This document shows positions 35,851 to 47,700 of a stretch of DNA of 64,000 bases, one piece after another. The position numbers were made by a program, and so were the translations under genes. Origin of the DNA: Plectrocnemia conspersa (lineage: Eukaryota; Arthropoda; Insecta; Trichoptera; Polycentropodidae). How positions within the stretch are numbered: position 1 is the first letter of the stretch; every line of letters starts with the position of its first letter. The notes below the pieces were generated by a model that was not told the origin of the DNA, ran no database searches, and worked only from the letters and a program-made list of their open reading frames with translations. The stretch covers positions 62,001 through 126,000 of the forward strand of contig VTFK01000175.1 of assembly GCA_009617715.1 (NCBI GenBank), read 5' to 3'.

Positions 35851-36599
35851 TGCATTTATTAAACAAGACAATCAAGACTCCCGTTTCACGTTTTTTATTA
35901 TTATTTTGAATGCCAATGATATGAATGGTTCATTAATGTCAAAGACAATAGAGTGGATCATTCATTGATGCATAAGTAGTTAAAGATGTTTTGAAATAAA
36001 ATATGGCAATAAAAATGACCAGCTGATAAAATTATTTATACATTTAAATCTATTCATGGCAAAGAATCTTAAGAAGGCTTATTTTAAAATAAAGCTTTTC
36101 TGCTCTTAAGTTTATTTTTTTAAATAAATATAATGTAAATAATGGTCTTACTTATAGTTTCAAAAATGGGACCTAGTTCGTTTTATTGGATACCAATTTT
36201 TGTGAATATAAATTTATTTTATTTAAAATTTGTCAAATAACAACAATAATACTAGAAAGATATGACTCAAGAAGTAGAAAAAGTATTTTTGCAATTCCTA
36301 AACTATGGTTTTGAAGCTTGATATTTTATCCTGTATAAGTTTGATATCAACATATCTTTATAAAATCTAAATATCTCGTTTTTTATGAAAGATGTATATT
36401 TTTAAACCATCGAGCATTTGCTAAGATCCCCATTGAATTATTTGAAAGGTTTAATATGTACTTTCAAGTTTTATCAGTGTATTACTAAACCTGTAAAGCA
36501 TACAATTTAAAGTTCTTATTAAAGAATAATTAATTTATAAATTATATATTTACTTTTACGGCAAAGAATTCAGTTGTCCTTTTGATTTTTTTTAATCTA
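35851..36599. other. AT-rich gene-free DNA
   Basis: Nothing recognised. Confidence 0.55.
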
Positions 36600-36900
36600 A
36601 ATAAAATATAGACTCTTATATTTCTCTAATCTAAATGTTGATTATACATATTATTTTTATCTATTCTGTCGACAGAGAATACATTAAATACAAACATAAA
36701 TATTCGGAATAGCAAAGAGCTCAAGATTGAGCCATGGGGAAAATTAATTGAAAAAATCAACTCATTAAAGTACAAACAGTGAATGTTATAACAATAAGAG
36801 TAATGGTTGAGTAACCAGTAGATGAACAAGTAAATCGTATGTGCATCATTGAGAAAATTGTATTGGGAGGCAGAGAATAAAATAAATCAACTAAAATATG
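36600..36900 (-). mobile_element. Probable reverse-transcriptase fragment, strongly decayed
   Basis: The minus-strand frame 36626-36829 reads IYWLLNHYSYCYNIH, then ELIFSINFPHGSILSSLLF and RIFMFV. FPHGSILSSLLFRIF aligns with the RT box GVPQGSILGPLLFLIF, and the preceding residues fit the SYLxxRxQ stretch that normally comes about 25-30 residues earlier. The catalytic YADD region is not recognisable. Only one motif supports the call, so it is less certain than the other RT relics. Confidence 0.5.
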
Positions 36901-38880
36901 TTGTCAATCAAGTAGCGTAAATTATTCAATCATGAGCTTTTGTAAGACGATCAGAGCCGTACAGAGGGGTGGGAAAATGGGGTGGGAAGGTTCATTACAA
37001 ATTATAAAATTTAATATGTATTTTAATCGAATGCTACAATTTAAAAAAATATATATTGAAGGCATTAATGGACGTTATTCATAATTGTGCCAAAAATAAT
37101 TTAATGTTATAGGGTTCGCAATATGATATTGATAATAAAGATTGCGGCAATTTTCTTAAAAATAATAATTTAATAATTAATTACCCTAAAAATACACTGC
37201 CATGTCAAAGTCGTAAAACATCCAGAGAGACAAGTAACTCACTTAAAATAACAATAAAATGAAGTGATATTCACTTGTCAGTAATGTGAAAAAAATATTT
37301 TGAATATAATTCATAAGGAAAAGTACTTTTCTATTTATTTCGATTGTACTACAGAGTGGTCACAAATTACTTAGGTTATAAGACTTGTTATAACTTGTAA
37401 TTGTTCCATCAAACAATGGTTCATTAATAAAAATACTAGAGAGGTATTGGCACAAGAATTTTTGGACAAATTGCAGGCATATATGGTTAAGAAATATAAA
37501 AGAGTGCAATTTTTTTACCATGTTCGTCACATTCTTAAAATCTTGACTTTTTTGTTATAGTCCAAAACTTAAATGTTTTTTTTTTCTTAAAAACAAAAAA
37601 AATCAGTTTATTTTTCTTAAAAAAATATTTTTATCCACATAACAACTAACAAAAATGTTGTATGTTCATCTTAATTTTTTATACATATAATGAAAAAAAA
37701 ATTCAGTACTATTTCTTGGGGGAGGGAGGCAAATTCAGGCTTTGCCTCGGCTTTTAAGACGACCATTATCCTAAAAAGCCTGTCAATAGCACTACAGCGA
37801 ATATTTCTTTGATTTTTTAATTTTTTTTTCAACATAATTTTTTTAGAATAATCAATTAGATCTGAATGTCTTTCTGTTAAAAAAATGTTACAACAAATGG
37901 ATTTATTTATAAAAAATCTAAGTAAATCATTTATCCAAAATTCCATAACCGTTTCTAGAAATTTTAAATAGCATAAAACAGTAACTAGCTGAATTAACGA
38001 TCAACTTTACTGTGTGTTAATTTAATGTTAATACTAATTTAATCTGAATCAATTGAGCACTGACTTAAGCTTCTTTAAATGTTATCATTATTTTCAGAAT
38101 CATGGTAGAAAAAGTGTAAATGCTCTCAATTATAATGATTAAACGGCTAAACTTTTTACAATTAAATAACTAGTTCGTTATGTGGTTAACGAATATAAAA
38201 CATGCAATATCAATGACGATACAAAAAGATGTAAAAAAATTACTATTGCAGTCTATTCTTAAAAAAATACATTATCGTTTGAATATATGGCAAAAAACGT
38301 GACTTTTAGGAACAATAACTTAAGGATTGGACAACTATGTATAATATAGATATTTCATTAAAAAAAACAATTTCTGAAGGACGACTAGTGAAAAAGTTGG
38401 CGCATCTTTGATAAGTAAAAATCAAAGAGTAAACATTCTATATAATAGTTTTCGTCAATTTTTTTTCTAAAACAACTAAAAATTTGCTTTATAAACTAGT
38501 TTATTTTTATATTTATATTTATAAATTGTTAAGAACTTCATATATTAATAAATAAATTTTATTATGAAGTGTTTTTAATTTTTTTTATAACAAACTATTT
38601 TAACAGGCAAACTTTTCGTTCTCAAAGTTTGTATAAATAAAATATAATGTTAAAAAGAGTATAAAATGGATTTTAATGCGAGCTCTTTTTTTTTTTATTA
38701 CTTATACTTATTTAATTAAAATAGTTGTTGTAATCACTATAATATAAAACCTTTCTAGTTTTGTTGCGTTAACATTCCAAGAGCTATAGGTATTTAAATG
38801 TTAATTCTAGTTGTGTTTATTGTTAGGGGATTTATTATTGTTTAAATTGTTATTTAATTCATTATGCAAAAATTGAGATA
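36901..38880. other. AT-rich gene-free DNA with short G-rich patches
   Basis: GGGGTGGGAAAATGGGGTGG (36966-36985) and GGGGGAGGGAGGC (37717-37731) are isolated G-rich patches. A 91-codon minus frame at 37671-37946 includes LKAEAKPEFASLPQ but no recognised domain. No gene is supported. Confidence 0.42.
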
Positions 38881-39260
38881 TTTTTTTCCGTTGAGCCTTC
38901 GTAAGCTCTATGCATCTCCGAAAGTGGGCTTGCTCTAAATTCCAGACGTAGAGCTGGACCAGTGGATGCAAAGAGAGAAGCGGCGGCTTTCGCGATCTCT
39001 GCTGGTCTGAAGTTGAGTTAAGCCCTTTTTTGCTTTAAATCTAGACTGAAAGGCTCTCGAAAATCAGATGATTTGAGCTCCAAAGTGGATATTCCAGTCT
39101 AGATTGCCGGTAAAAATGTCTCTGAAAAAGTTTCAGAGAAGTTCTTTAACAGTGTCTGAGAGGAAGTCCTTAGACGACTGAAGAGAAATGATTCTAGGTA
39201 AGTAAACCCGTAACCCTGAGTTTGCGGGTTTGAACCCCGGAAGCAGACTCGAATTTTAAT
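38881..39260. other. GC-richer segment of unknown origin with a terminal hairpin
   Basis: About 370 bp of markedly GC-richer DNA begins near 38889 and ends near 39255. It has no continuous frame. Near the right end AAACCCG and CGGGTTT (39205-39234) form a 7-bp stem, and GCGGGTTTGAACCCCGG resembles a tRNA T-arm with one mispaired base. The sharp edges suggest an inserted repeat, perhaps tRNA-related, but no A-box or acceptor stem can be fitted. Confidence 0.35.
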
Positions 39261-39352
39261 CTATTAAATATAATAAAACCTGCCCCAGTTACAAAGTGAA
39301 ACATAGTATGTTTTAAAAATATAAATAAAAATATTGAATAAAGTTTATTTCA

Positions 39353-39720
39353 AACCGAATTTTGGTCAATAGGAGGGCGCAAAAACAATTATCGCTTCTC
39401 AGAAGTCAAAAATTCACGTCAAAAGCAATAAAATTGTGTCGGTGCCGTCGCAGTGGGAACGCTCGGTAACGAGCGTTCCCACTGCGATGGCGACGGCACG
39501 ATTTTATTGCTTTTGCCGTGAATTTTTGACTTCTGAGAAGGGATAATTGTTTTTTGCGCTCTCCTATTGGTCAAAATTTGGTTTAGATATGCTTCATTCA
39601 AATATCATTTATTGTAAGTCGTATTATTTTTACAAAAAGGCTTAATGTGCACGCTAAGTAAACGAGCGTTTCCACTGTGACGGCACGATTTTATTGCTTT
39701 TAACGTGGATTCTAAACAGG
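39353..39720. mobile_element. Head-to-head fold-back of the GAGCGTTCCCACT repeat (copies 3 and 4)
   Basis: Left arm 39353-39465 reads inward on the minus strand, right arm 39470-39582 on the plus strand, with only GTAA between CGCTCG and CGAGCG. Each arm is about 113 bp and nearly identical apart from a small indel in the GACGGC stretch. The right copy continues to 39720 and contains the shortened second module (GAGCGTTTCCACT at 39665). The centre is exactly the GAGCG end that starts the solitary copies at 1402 and 32205. The structure could form a long hairpin. A 60-codon minus frame here is a by-product of the repeat. Confidence 0.85.
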
Positions 39721-41039
39721 GACTGAAATTGGTTGAAAAAATGCATTTCTTTTAATCAAAAATATTACTCATCTGTGCCACCCTTGAAAAAGTCGAAACG
39801 ACGTTTCGAACACGCGTGATTATTGACAGCTGTCTGATTTACAGTGCTGCCACCATATGAAACTCGATCTACACAATTATATTACTTGCTGATAACTCAC
39901 TTTTCCAAAAACTATACTTAACTAGTACAATTAGGTCTAACACAAGCAATAAAAAAATATGTAAAATTGTAACATATAAATGAACGAACAATAATATTAA
40001 AATATTTACATCAAAGGACGATAAAATCGTCACGATGTGGACTAGGCGTGGTTTATTGATTAGGTACTATCCCATATAGTCAATTCCTATATTATGTAAA
40101 ATAATCTGGTAAAATAAAAACTAAGGAGATGTTTAAAAACATAAATTAAAATCATATCTTCAAATGAAAGATTGCTTCGATAAATATCGAAGAGCGACAC
40201 ATTCTTTTTTTGTCATTACATTTTTGGGTGTTTTTTTTTTAGATAGTGGTCCCAATAGCTGGAAAGGGTACATGGCTTACACTAAATAAATTATTTATAA
40301 AAATATGTAATAAGCTTAATTTTTGTGATTAAATCAATTGGACCGATTCAATAAGAAAAAGTTTTTGTCCAGTAAAGGTAATGGAAGTAGGTGACTAAGT
40401 ATTGATTTTTGTTGTTGTTGGACAGTATTTTTTTTACTGTTTCACTTAATTAATTGCGTTTTTAATTTTGGATGTCTGTCCTCGATAATAATATGGTTGA
40501 TTATATTTGTTTCTTTGCTTTCACAGATTTTTATTACAAGCGTTTGAAAATTCTCGAAACCTATTTGTACAAATGCTAATGATTAACTCTCAAAACGGGG
40601 AATTCTAAAATCCATTTTTAATATAAGACTTCTTCAAACCACTGAGAATATTTTTTTCCATTTTTTTTGCTTTTTGTCTGGAGTCGTATCTTTGTTTGGA
40701 CGGCCGGTGTGAAAGTCATCTTCAAATGACTCTCGACCAAACTTAAACTGTTTCGATCAATATTTGACTATGTAAGTATAATCAAATATAATTCAACGTA
40801 AATATTCACCATCCTTTTCACAAATTTTTTTCAGATATATTATTTATTCGGCAATAAACTTTATCCAATATTTTTCAATTAATTATAAAATACTACTGCA
40901 AATTCATGAAAGTATATTTTCATTTTAAATAGCCCTGTAGCTTGGCTTTTTAAATACCTTAATCAAAACACAATAACTAGATGATCAATAAGTAAGTTAA
41001 GAACCTTCATATCTTAGTCGTTTTACACTCTTGAAACAT
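39721..41039. other. AT-rich gene-free DNA
   Basis: Contains the second copy of the palindrome GACAGCTGTC (39825-39834) within a GC-richer patch (39775-39870). No gene or other repeat. Confidence 0.5.
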
Positions 41040-41480
41040 CAGCAGATGATCGCCGAATAGCAGTTAATTGCGTCTCACCTTACCGGCGACAATTTCGCGT
41101 TGCAATAAATTGTCAATGTCGACGATGACACCCCACGCCACGTTGCATGTTGCCACACATACATTTCAAAACGGCAATATTGGTCCGCGCGTAAATCTCC
41201 GTCTCGGGTTCATCTTCTGTCGTTAAATAATTAACGTCTCCGGCGCCGACGTGACCGTTGAACCGCAAATACCAATGATGAATTATTAATTGCACGTTAT
41301 TGATGAATTTATGCGGCCTGACGGTCGCCACACTGTGTCATCCAGGTGACCGATGAATTGCAGTTGTGTAACCTTTGAGGTGTAATCAATTATGATACCC
41401 GAGAACCTGGACGTTTGCCAATGGATTGTATGATAATTGATGGTTTTGTAGTGGCGCGCTGATCTTGGCACTTTACAATA
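41040..41480. other. CpG-rich candidate regulatory segment
   Basis: This is one of the most distinct GC-richer islands. Two minus-strand frames (41113-41331 and 41286-41471) overlap without a known domain. Homeodomain-like words are dense: GTTAAATAATTAACG (41222), GATGAATTATTAATTGC (41278), GTGTAATCAATTATG (41380), and TGATAATTGATGG (41430). Evenly spaced AT-words within CpG-rich DNA are typical of developmental enhancers in insects; this remains inference. Confidence 0.32.
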
Positions 41481-41745
41481 ACATGTAATTGTAAAGAAAT
41501 ATTACAAATGACTGAAATTTAAAAATTACACAAAACATTGCCTAGCAGTTGCATTAATGCATCCTAACATGAAATAAATATAAGCATTTTCAATTGCCTG
41601 GGGAAGTAAAACAGTCGTAAGCCTTAAATGATACTGAATCGCCAAAAACTACTTTATATTATAAAATATTTAATTACAACATATAACCTATTAACTTTTC
41701 ATTCAATTTAGTATTTATATTAAATAATCCCAAAACTAAACCAGC
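41481..41745. other. AT-rich spacer
   Basis: No feature recognised. No terminal repeat of the adjacent mariner relic could be identified here. Confidence 0.5.
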
Positions 41746-42280
41746 CCGATTCAATAGTGCATAGACACATTCAAAAGATTTGGAAGGCTTGGAGACAATG
41801 TTCCAAACGATTTCAGCGAAAAAACCAATCTGCATATTTTAAGAGCTTCTGGATCTTGAAGCTAATAACCTTTTATTGATCATTTGATTACCAGAGTTGA
41901 AAAATGAGTGTTGTACCACAACAATCTTTGTAGAATAGTAGCAAAATCTACCTCAAAGTCCGGTCTCACTTTAAAAACAGATATTTTGTGTATTTACCGG
42001 GATTGTATAGGGATTGTACATTACGAAATTTTTTAGCCCGGCCAAACAATAACAGCAAGCTTATATTTGTGCACTAAGAAGTAAAAAAGGTCTGTATTTG
42101 TGGCAAAAATGACTCCCGATAAAATCAAGGCTAGAAAATTTTATCTCATCCACCTTATTCTTCAACCTTGCTCCTTCCGTCTACCATTTATTCTGATCTA
42201 TGTGGAAAAAATCAAAATGCAGACAATCAGAATATTTACAACAAAGCCTCCGACAGTTTATGCTAATATATAATAATTAA
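41746..42280 (+). mobile_element. Mariner-family transposase relic
   Basis: A mostly single plus-strand frame with stops reads VHRHIQKIWKAWR and, in the next frame, LGDNVPNDFSEKTN; then PFIDHLITRVEK, VLYHNN, KSGLTLKTDILCIYRDC, IGIVHYEIF, PGQTITASLYL, VAKMTPDKIKARKFYL and HPPYSS. These follow mariner transposase order: LGxxVPHxLxEKN, the PFLDRIxTGDEKWxLYDN block, KVMLCIWWDxxGxxYYELL, PGQTIxAxLY, and LxHPPYSPDLAPSDYHLF. The first catalytic aspartate (TGDE) reads TRVE, and the HDNARPH block with the second is deleted between SLYL and VAKMT. No terminal inverted repeats were found. It cannot make an active enzyme. Confidence 0.85.
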
Positions 42281-43235
42281 AATAGGTTATATCTTTAAAA
42301 TAAAATTATATTTTGAAGCATTAAAATAAAAATTTGTGATTTTTTCGGTTCATTAAAAAAAACACATTTATTTCGGGATAACCTAATATTATGTTATAAC
42401 AAAAGTAGTGTTCACTACCGTTTCTCCTTTCTACTGATTTTTTTATAAAGCGTATTCCAAAAAAAATCTTTTAATAAGAAAACACAATAAAATTAATATT
42501 TACTGTAAAAGTTAAATAAAAAATCTAAAAATATCTGATAAAAGGTTTAAATATACTGATAAGTATAATATGAAAACACACACTTTATGAAAGTAGAACT
42601 AATGCTTCTTTTAGAGATTTTCTCGAGAAAAATGCAAAATGATAATTTTTTTGTAAAAAAAATTTTTACTAAATTTATACGAATATTTTTAAATAGTACA
42701 AGTTATAGTTTTTAATTTGCTAATTTCACAGCAGCATTTAGAGAAGGTTGTTCAAAATACATGTATTTCCGATTAGCACTCCTAAAACATTGTTTGACCA
42801 TTTATGTTTTATGACCGACTCTAGGAATTACGATCAGCAATGATTTTGCTTAGACTTTCTAGAACATTTCCGGTTAAAAAAATATGAATGCAAGGTTCAA
42901 AAAGCTATTAATATTTATATTTGTATTTAGCAAGGTTTTCAGCATGTAAGTGGTAAAATCATACTACAAGCAATAATTTTTAACAAATTTTGAAAAAACT
43001 AAATTATGTGATGAAAAGTGTAATTATACATGCACTAAATATTTTATTGAGAAATATAATAATATATCATACAAAAATTTTAATTTACCATTTTTTGCAT
43101 TCATATTTTAATAATTAACTCTAATATAATTTACATGTATAAATATTAACCCAAAATGTAAATATAATTCTGATCGATATACAAAATATATATATTGTAA
43201 TATTAAAAATATATAAAATCAATGTATATAAATAC
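42281..43235. other. AT-rich gene-free DNA
   Basis: Nothing recognised apart from AT-rich background. Confidence 0.55.
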
Positions 43236-43375
43236 GGTGAGATACATTCCCTTTCACTAGCTTGCGTGTTAAGTGAGAAGAAGCGGGCGTGCGGAACGCT
43301 GGTAATGTACGCTCTTATCTCTCGCTTACTCTCGCCACTTAACACGCGAGCGAGCGAAAGGTAATGTATCTTACC
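43236..43375. mobile_element. Fold-back MITE (140 bp)
   Basis: The first and last 40 bp are inverted copies with five mismatches: GGTGAGATACATTC at the left and AATGTATCTTACC at the right, both running inward to GCGTGTTAAGTG/CACTTAACACGC. The flanking bases are ATAC on each side (43232-43235 and 43376-43379), a possible 4-bp target duplication. The CpG-rich interior contains no frame. The superfamily cannot be assigned from these ends. Confidence 0.75.
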
Positions 43376-44764
43376 ATACGCGCCTGATAAATATATATAT
43401 TTTTTCATATTATTTAATTATTTGCGAATTCTCAAGAAATTTTAATCAATTTTAATCACTAAATAGCATATATTAGTTAGTGAATTATAACAAAATAAGA
43501 TAGTTAATTATAAAAATAAAAAATTACTACCAATCAATATTTTTTAGGCATTAACGCTTTTTTAAGGATAACGGTGAAACATTAAACTATATTTTTAAAC
43601 TAAAATGCGTTATACACACACATAGATACATATATAATTTTGTCGAAAACAATGTTTATAATCTAAAACTTATTTTTTAAATTATAGTTTCTTAAAGATT
43701 AAATTTAGTCACAATTTTTTGTATTAAGAAAAATCTTGCTTTTTGCTAATAACATTATTTTTAAATGGCCATAAAATCGTAATTTATCATCCTTAGAATG
43801 TTATCAAACCATTTTTGAAACAATTTGTATATGATAGTAATAAAAATGACAATTTATTAGTAAAATGTATTAAAAAATCTGCCACTGCACTTTATAGACA
43901 CTCCTACGACTATATTGTTAAGCGGATTAAGACCATATTGTTAAGCGGATAAGCGAAAAGCTAAATCGAATTTTGTTGATTATTAATAAAAATTAACAAA
44001 ACAAATTACATAACATAAAAATACATTCAGAAAAAAATATACAAATTATGTACCAAAAAATAGGTCCATTCATAAGAAAAATATGCAAATTAGCATTTTA
44101 GTTATCATAACTGTAGGGATATTAGAGATAAGGTACCTTTAGAGGTGATCCTGGGTGTATCATTGGAGAAGAACCTTGTTATTGTGGTTTGCTTTTTTTT
44201 TCTTGATAGTATTATTTTTTATTACATTGTTTATATTCATTTTCAGCATTCAAAATAATATTATACGAGTTTTTGTTTTCTGTTCTAACAAAACATATTT
44301 TTTCAAGATAAATAAAATAGTGAAAATCAACAAAATATAATATATAAAATTTACATACAAATAATATTTAACGATTGTGAAAATTACTAGCTGTACGCAA
44401 AATTCAACTTAAAAATGTATAATTTTACCTATAAATTTATCAGAAAACTATAAGAATCCATATTTAAACGTACCTTTTCTGTTTCGTAATTTGTAAAATT
44501 TTCTTTCTCCACAAATATGTGTCACATATATAATTTAATTAAAACGTGATATTGGAAATTCTGTATCATAAAGTGATGACGTTAAAATCTGAACCGCATC
44601 GAAACGACCCATTGAATTCCTAGAATATGCAAAATTGACCAAAACCGTAAGTTTTTCTCAGAAATTATTTATTATACAAAATATTTTACGCCTAATAATC
44701 GATAAATGTGTCAAATCAATTGTGTCCAATGACGCAGAATTAAATTTCGAAACTTCAGATCTGC
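43376..44764. other. AT-rich gene-free DNA
   Basis: Apart from a two-unit tandem repeat at 43908-43953, nothing is recognised. A 61-codon frame at 44155-44340 is hydrophobic and AT-driven. Confidence 0.5.
43908..43953. repeat. 23-bp tandem repeat, two units
   Basis: Units starting gactatattgttaagcg (43908) and gaccatattgttaagcg (43931) are 23 bp each and nearly identical. No further copies lie next to them. Confidence 0.7.
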
Positions 44765-44945
44765 TTAACCCTTTGCACTCATAATCGATTTCGTACTAAG
44801 TATGTCGCCAGCTCGGGAAAAATGTTAAATTATTTTTAAGAATTAAAATTATATATGTACGAAAACAATTTGAAACATTATTAAATTTATGTATAAATTC
44901 TTAAAAATATGTGTTCCATTTGGAACGCCAAACCCTTTATTTATG
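44765..44945. mobile_element. Possible piggyBac-like transposon end
   Basis: TTAA at 44765-44768 is followed directly by CCCTTTGCACTC, the arrangement of target duplication plus terminus seen in several piggyBac-like elements. An internal palindrome GTTCCATTTGGAAC lies at about 44912-44925, reminiscent of subterminal repeats. No matching GAGTGCAAAGGG-TTAA end was found downstream, so this is at most a one-ended remnant. Confidence 0.35.
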
Positions 44946-45424
44946 GTTTATAAAAATATATTTTTAATTAATTATAGCTTTAGAAATTGTTTATTTATTA
45001 AACTAATCATGTTGCTTGGCTTAATAAATAAAGAAGTGTAAATTCACATTACATTTTTTTATAATAAAAAGTATTAAAAACCGCAAAAATGTCATGGACG
45101 AGTTATATAAAGACGTTGGCTTAATATTACTTAGTATGGCTAATTAACCGTAATTATTTTGACCATGCATCTTTTATGGTTTTTCTGAAATTGAAGGACG
45201 AAGCAAACGAAGCGTTAAATTGACATTAAACAAAATGATTTGTCTTTAAATAATCTTTAGCTATAAATATTATAAAATTAAGTGTTTCTTATGTCTAAAT
45301 ATGGTTTATTACATTTTTTTCTAGTGAAATTATATCTCAATAACCAATAAGTATTAGTCGGATTAACTCATCATCTTTCCTAATTTTCCACTGGTAATCA
45401 ATTATACAAATACATGATCTGACC
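44946..45424. other. AT-rich gene-free DNA
   Basis: Nothing recognised. Confidence 0.5.
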
Positions 45425-45565
45425 GAATTTATAGAAGCAGCATCGTGTCGGCTTCCACCTTCTTCTCATGCCAAATTTGTCATATTTATCCAACACATTT
45501 GTATGATAATTAATGAGCTCGCCAGACAGTGGCGCCAAACGACAAACGCAATCAAGATTAATCTA
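45425..45565. other. Candidate regulatory segment
   Basis: GC-richer than its flanks, with GATAATTAATGAGCTCGCC (about 45508-45526), the weakly CTCF-like CAGTGGCGCC (45527-45536), and GATTAATCTAATTG. No frame. Motif-based inference. Confidence 0.25.
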
Positions 45566-47424
45566 ATTGTATTTAAAAGTCTCACTGGCATTAAGTTTTT
45601 TTACATAAGTTGTTTTTTTGTACATGGTAACCATTCCCACGCGAAATGCACATATAAGATAAATGTATATGTTAAACATTAAATATTAAAATATTTTGTA
45701 AAGCACTTTAGAATAGGGTAAGCATGGGAGAAATTAATCAAATTAATTTTATTATTTTGCCACATTTAGAAATATAATTAAAATTTATCATTATCTTTTT
45801 AAACACAAAACTATTTTAATAAGCCGTTTAATTTTCATTTCAACGCTATCATTCTTATAAAAGATTAATTTTTATGATAAGATAAGATAAATAAATGTGA
45901 TATTTTTTTATATAAACATGAAAAATTATTGCAGCTATGTTGTTTTTTATTTATAAAGAAAAAGTTAATCAAAACTCTTTTGTGAATGCTTATCATCTGT
46001 ACTGTAAAATGGTACAAATTCTGTGAGGTATACACATGATTCAATAATTTAACATTGAAATTTAGCAACTTTTTCCACTTTGATAATTATTATTTAACTG
46101 GTATATTATGCCATAAGTAATAAAGCATCACTTATCTTATTTGCCTTCAACATATAATGCTTATGGTATTATATCATATATTTTTCTACAATCTAAAATT
46201 TACAAATAAAAAAGTCTCCAAATCAAGCAGTTTGTTATTTGATTTCTATTTTCATATCTAAATTATAATATTTGTTTATGGTTAGACGTATATGTTATTT
46301 AATGTATTTAATCTTCAATGTACATATGTACATTTTTTCAATTTTTGATATAAATACAATTTTATATTTTTTCTATATATTTAATTTTAATGTAAATAAA
46401 TTATTATCTTTCCAAATTCTTTCACATATTTTCCAGTGTAGTTCAAAACTTTATTTTTTAACACAAAACTTATTTTATTATCAAATACACATATGTATTA
46501 TTTATGTATGTATATACATATTCTATATTATTACTCATGTTTGACAAAATATTATTCATTATATTTTTTTGATTTGATAATATAAATAATTTAATAGCAT
46601 TATAAGAATATCAACGATTATTTATTACAAAAGTCTGTTAATCCCTAGTTTACTCAATTTACATAGAAACAAACACGATTATAAAACAGATAAAATAAAA
46701 CTCTATTAAAACTTATAGCACAGTTTTTTACGCTGATTTGATTATAATATCTCTAAATCAGAAGTGCAAGAATAATATTTATTTTTATGTAAAAATATCA
46801 AGCAGTCTAGCTGCAAGTTCTTTTTTATAATATATTTATTCACCTCTTCATCAACATGCAATCAAATACACGATTTCTGTACTCAACATGATTTATTTTT
46901 CATTGTCGTTTGTGCAGATTTAGAACGAGTGATATATTTGGAATAAATTAACTCAATGAAATCTTGTTTCAACGGCAATTACATTAATTTCACAGTTCAT
47001 TAATTTAAAAACGAATATGAAAAAAATGTTAATTGCGACTTTATAATGACAAATGGTATATTAAAGAGATCATTTCAATATTAAATAGCTACATTTTTGT
47101 TTATTTTCTTTTATGAATCGAATATTATGTAAATTAATTTACCATAACTGATATTACCATATAGATTAACTATATTATAATATAATAATATACGTATATT
47201 TAGAATATTTTAAAGGATTATTATAGAGTTTAATATATCGTTTCGAAATCTTTTAATTCATATTAATCCATAAAAATCACAACTCTTTTATAATCGTGAC
47301 TTTTACTGGCCCACGAACTTTTTTTTCCGATCAAATGAGTGTTGACATTTTGCAATTCGCCATTTACGTAAAAGAATATCTCTTGTTATTATTGTCTCAT
47401 GCATAAATGGGCCGTATATTCTGT
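45566..47424. other. AT-rich gene-free DNA
   Basis: Frames near 45865 and 46272 are AT-driven and lack domains. No repeat with defined ends was found. Confidence 0.55.
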
Positions 47425-47700
47425 GATATGGCAATAACAATTTATAATTATAGATTCATTGTTATGCAAAAGGCCGCTTAGAGCGATTTCGAGGTGATAA
47501 CGTGGGTGGAAAAGCGCATACACCCAAGTGACACATCTAAAATTGTCAAATCATGACGAACATCCAAGAAGGACATTTTTTGCTAATTTCTTATTTTTTG
47601 CGCGATTGTTGAAACGTTTCCACGAGTGCTCTCACATAACGAGAAGGTATTCCACTCGATTATTTAAAATTCTCAGCGACAATCCTAGCGTTTATCATAT
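47425..47700. other. Candidate regulatory segment
   Basis: GC-richer, with clustered CpGs, no frame. Contains CAAGTGACAC and CACGAGTG words. It is bordered by very AT-rich DNA. No repeat shared with other regions. Confidence 0.25.

Noticed and set aside
39200..39260. tRNA gene ending at GGTTTGAACCCCGG
   Set aside because: The T-arm-like stem has a mispair and no acceptor stem, D-arm or anticodon arm can be fitted upstream.
39419..39601. 60-codon minus-strand frame
   Set aside because: It runs through both arms of the fold-back repeat, so its residues repeat the same DNA in two directions.
41113..41471. Two minus-strand frames as exons
   Set aside because: They overlap out of frame, have no known domain, and the segment looks more like regulatory DNA with homeodomain words.
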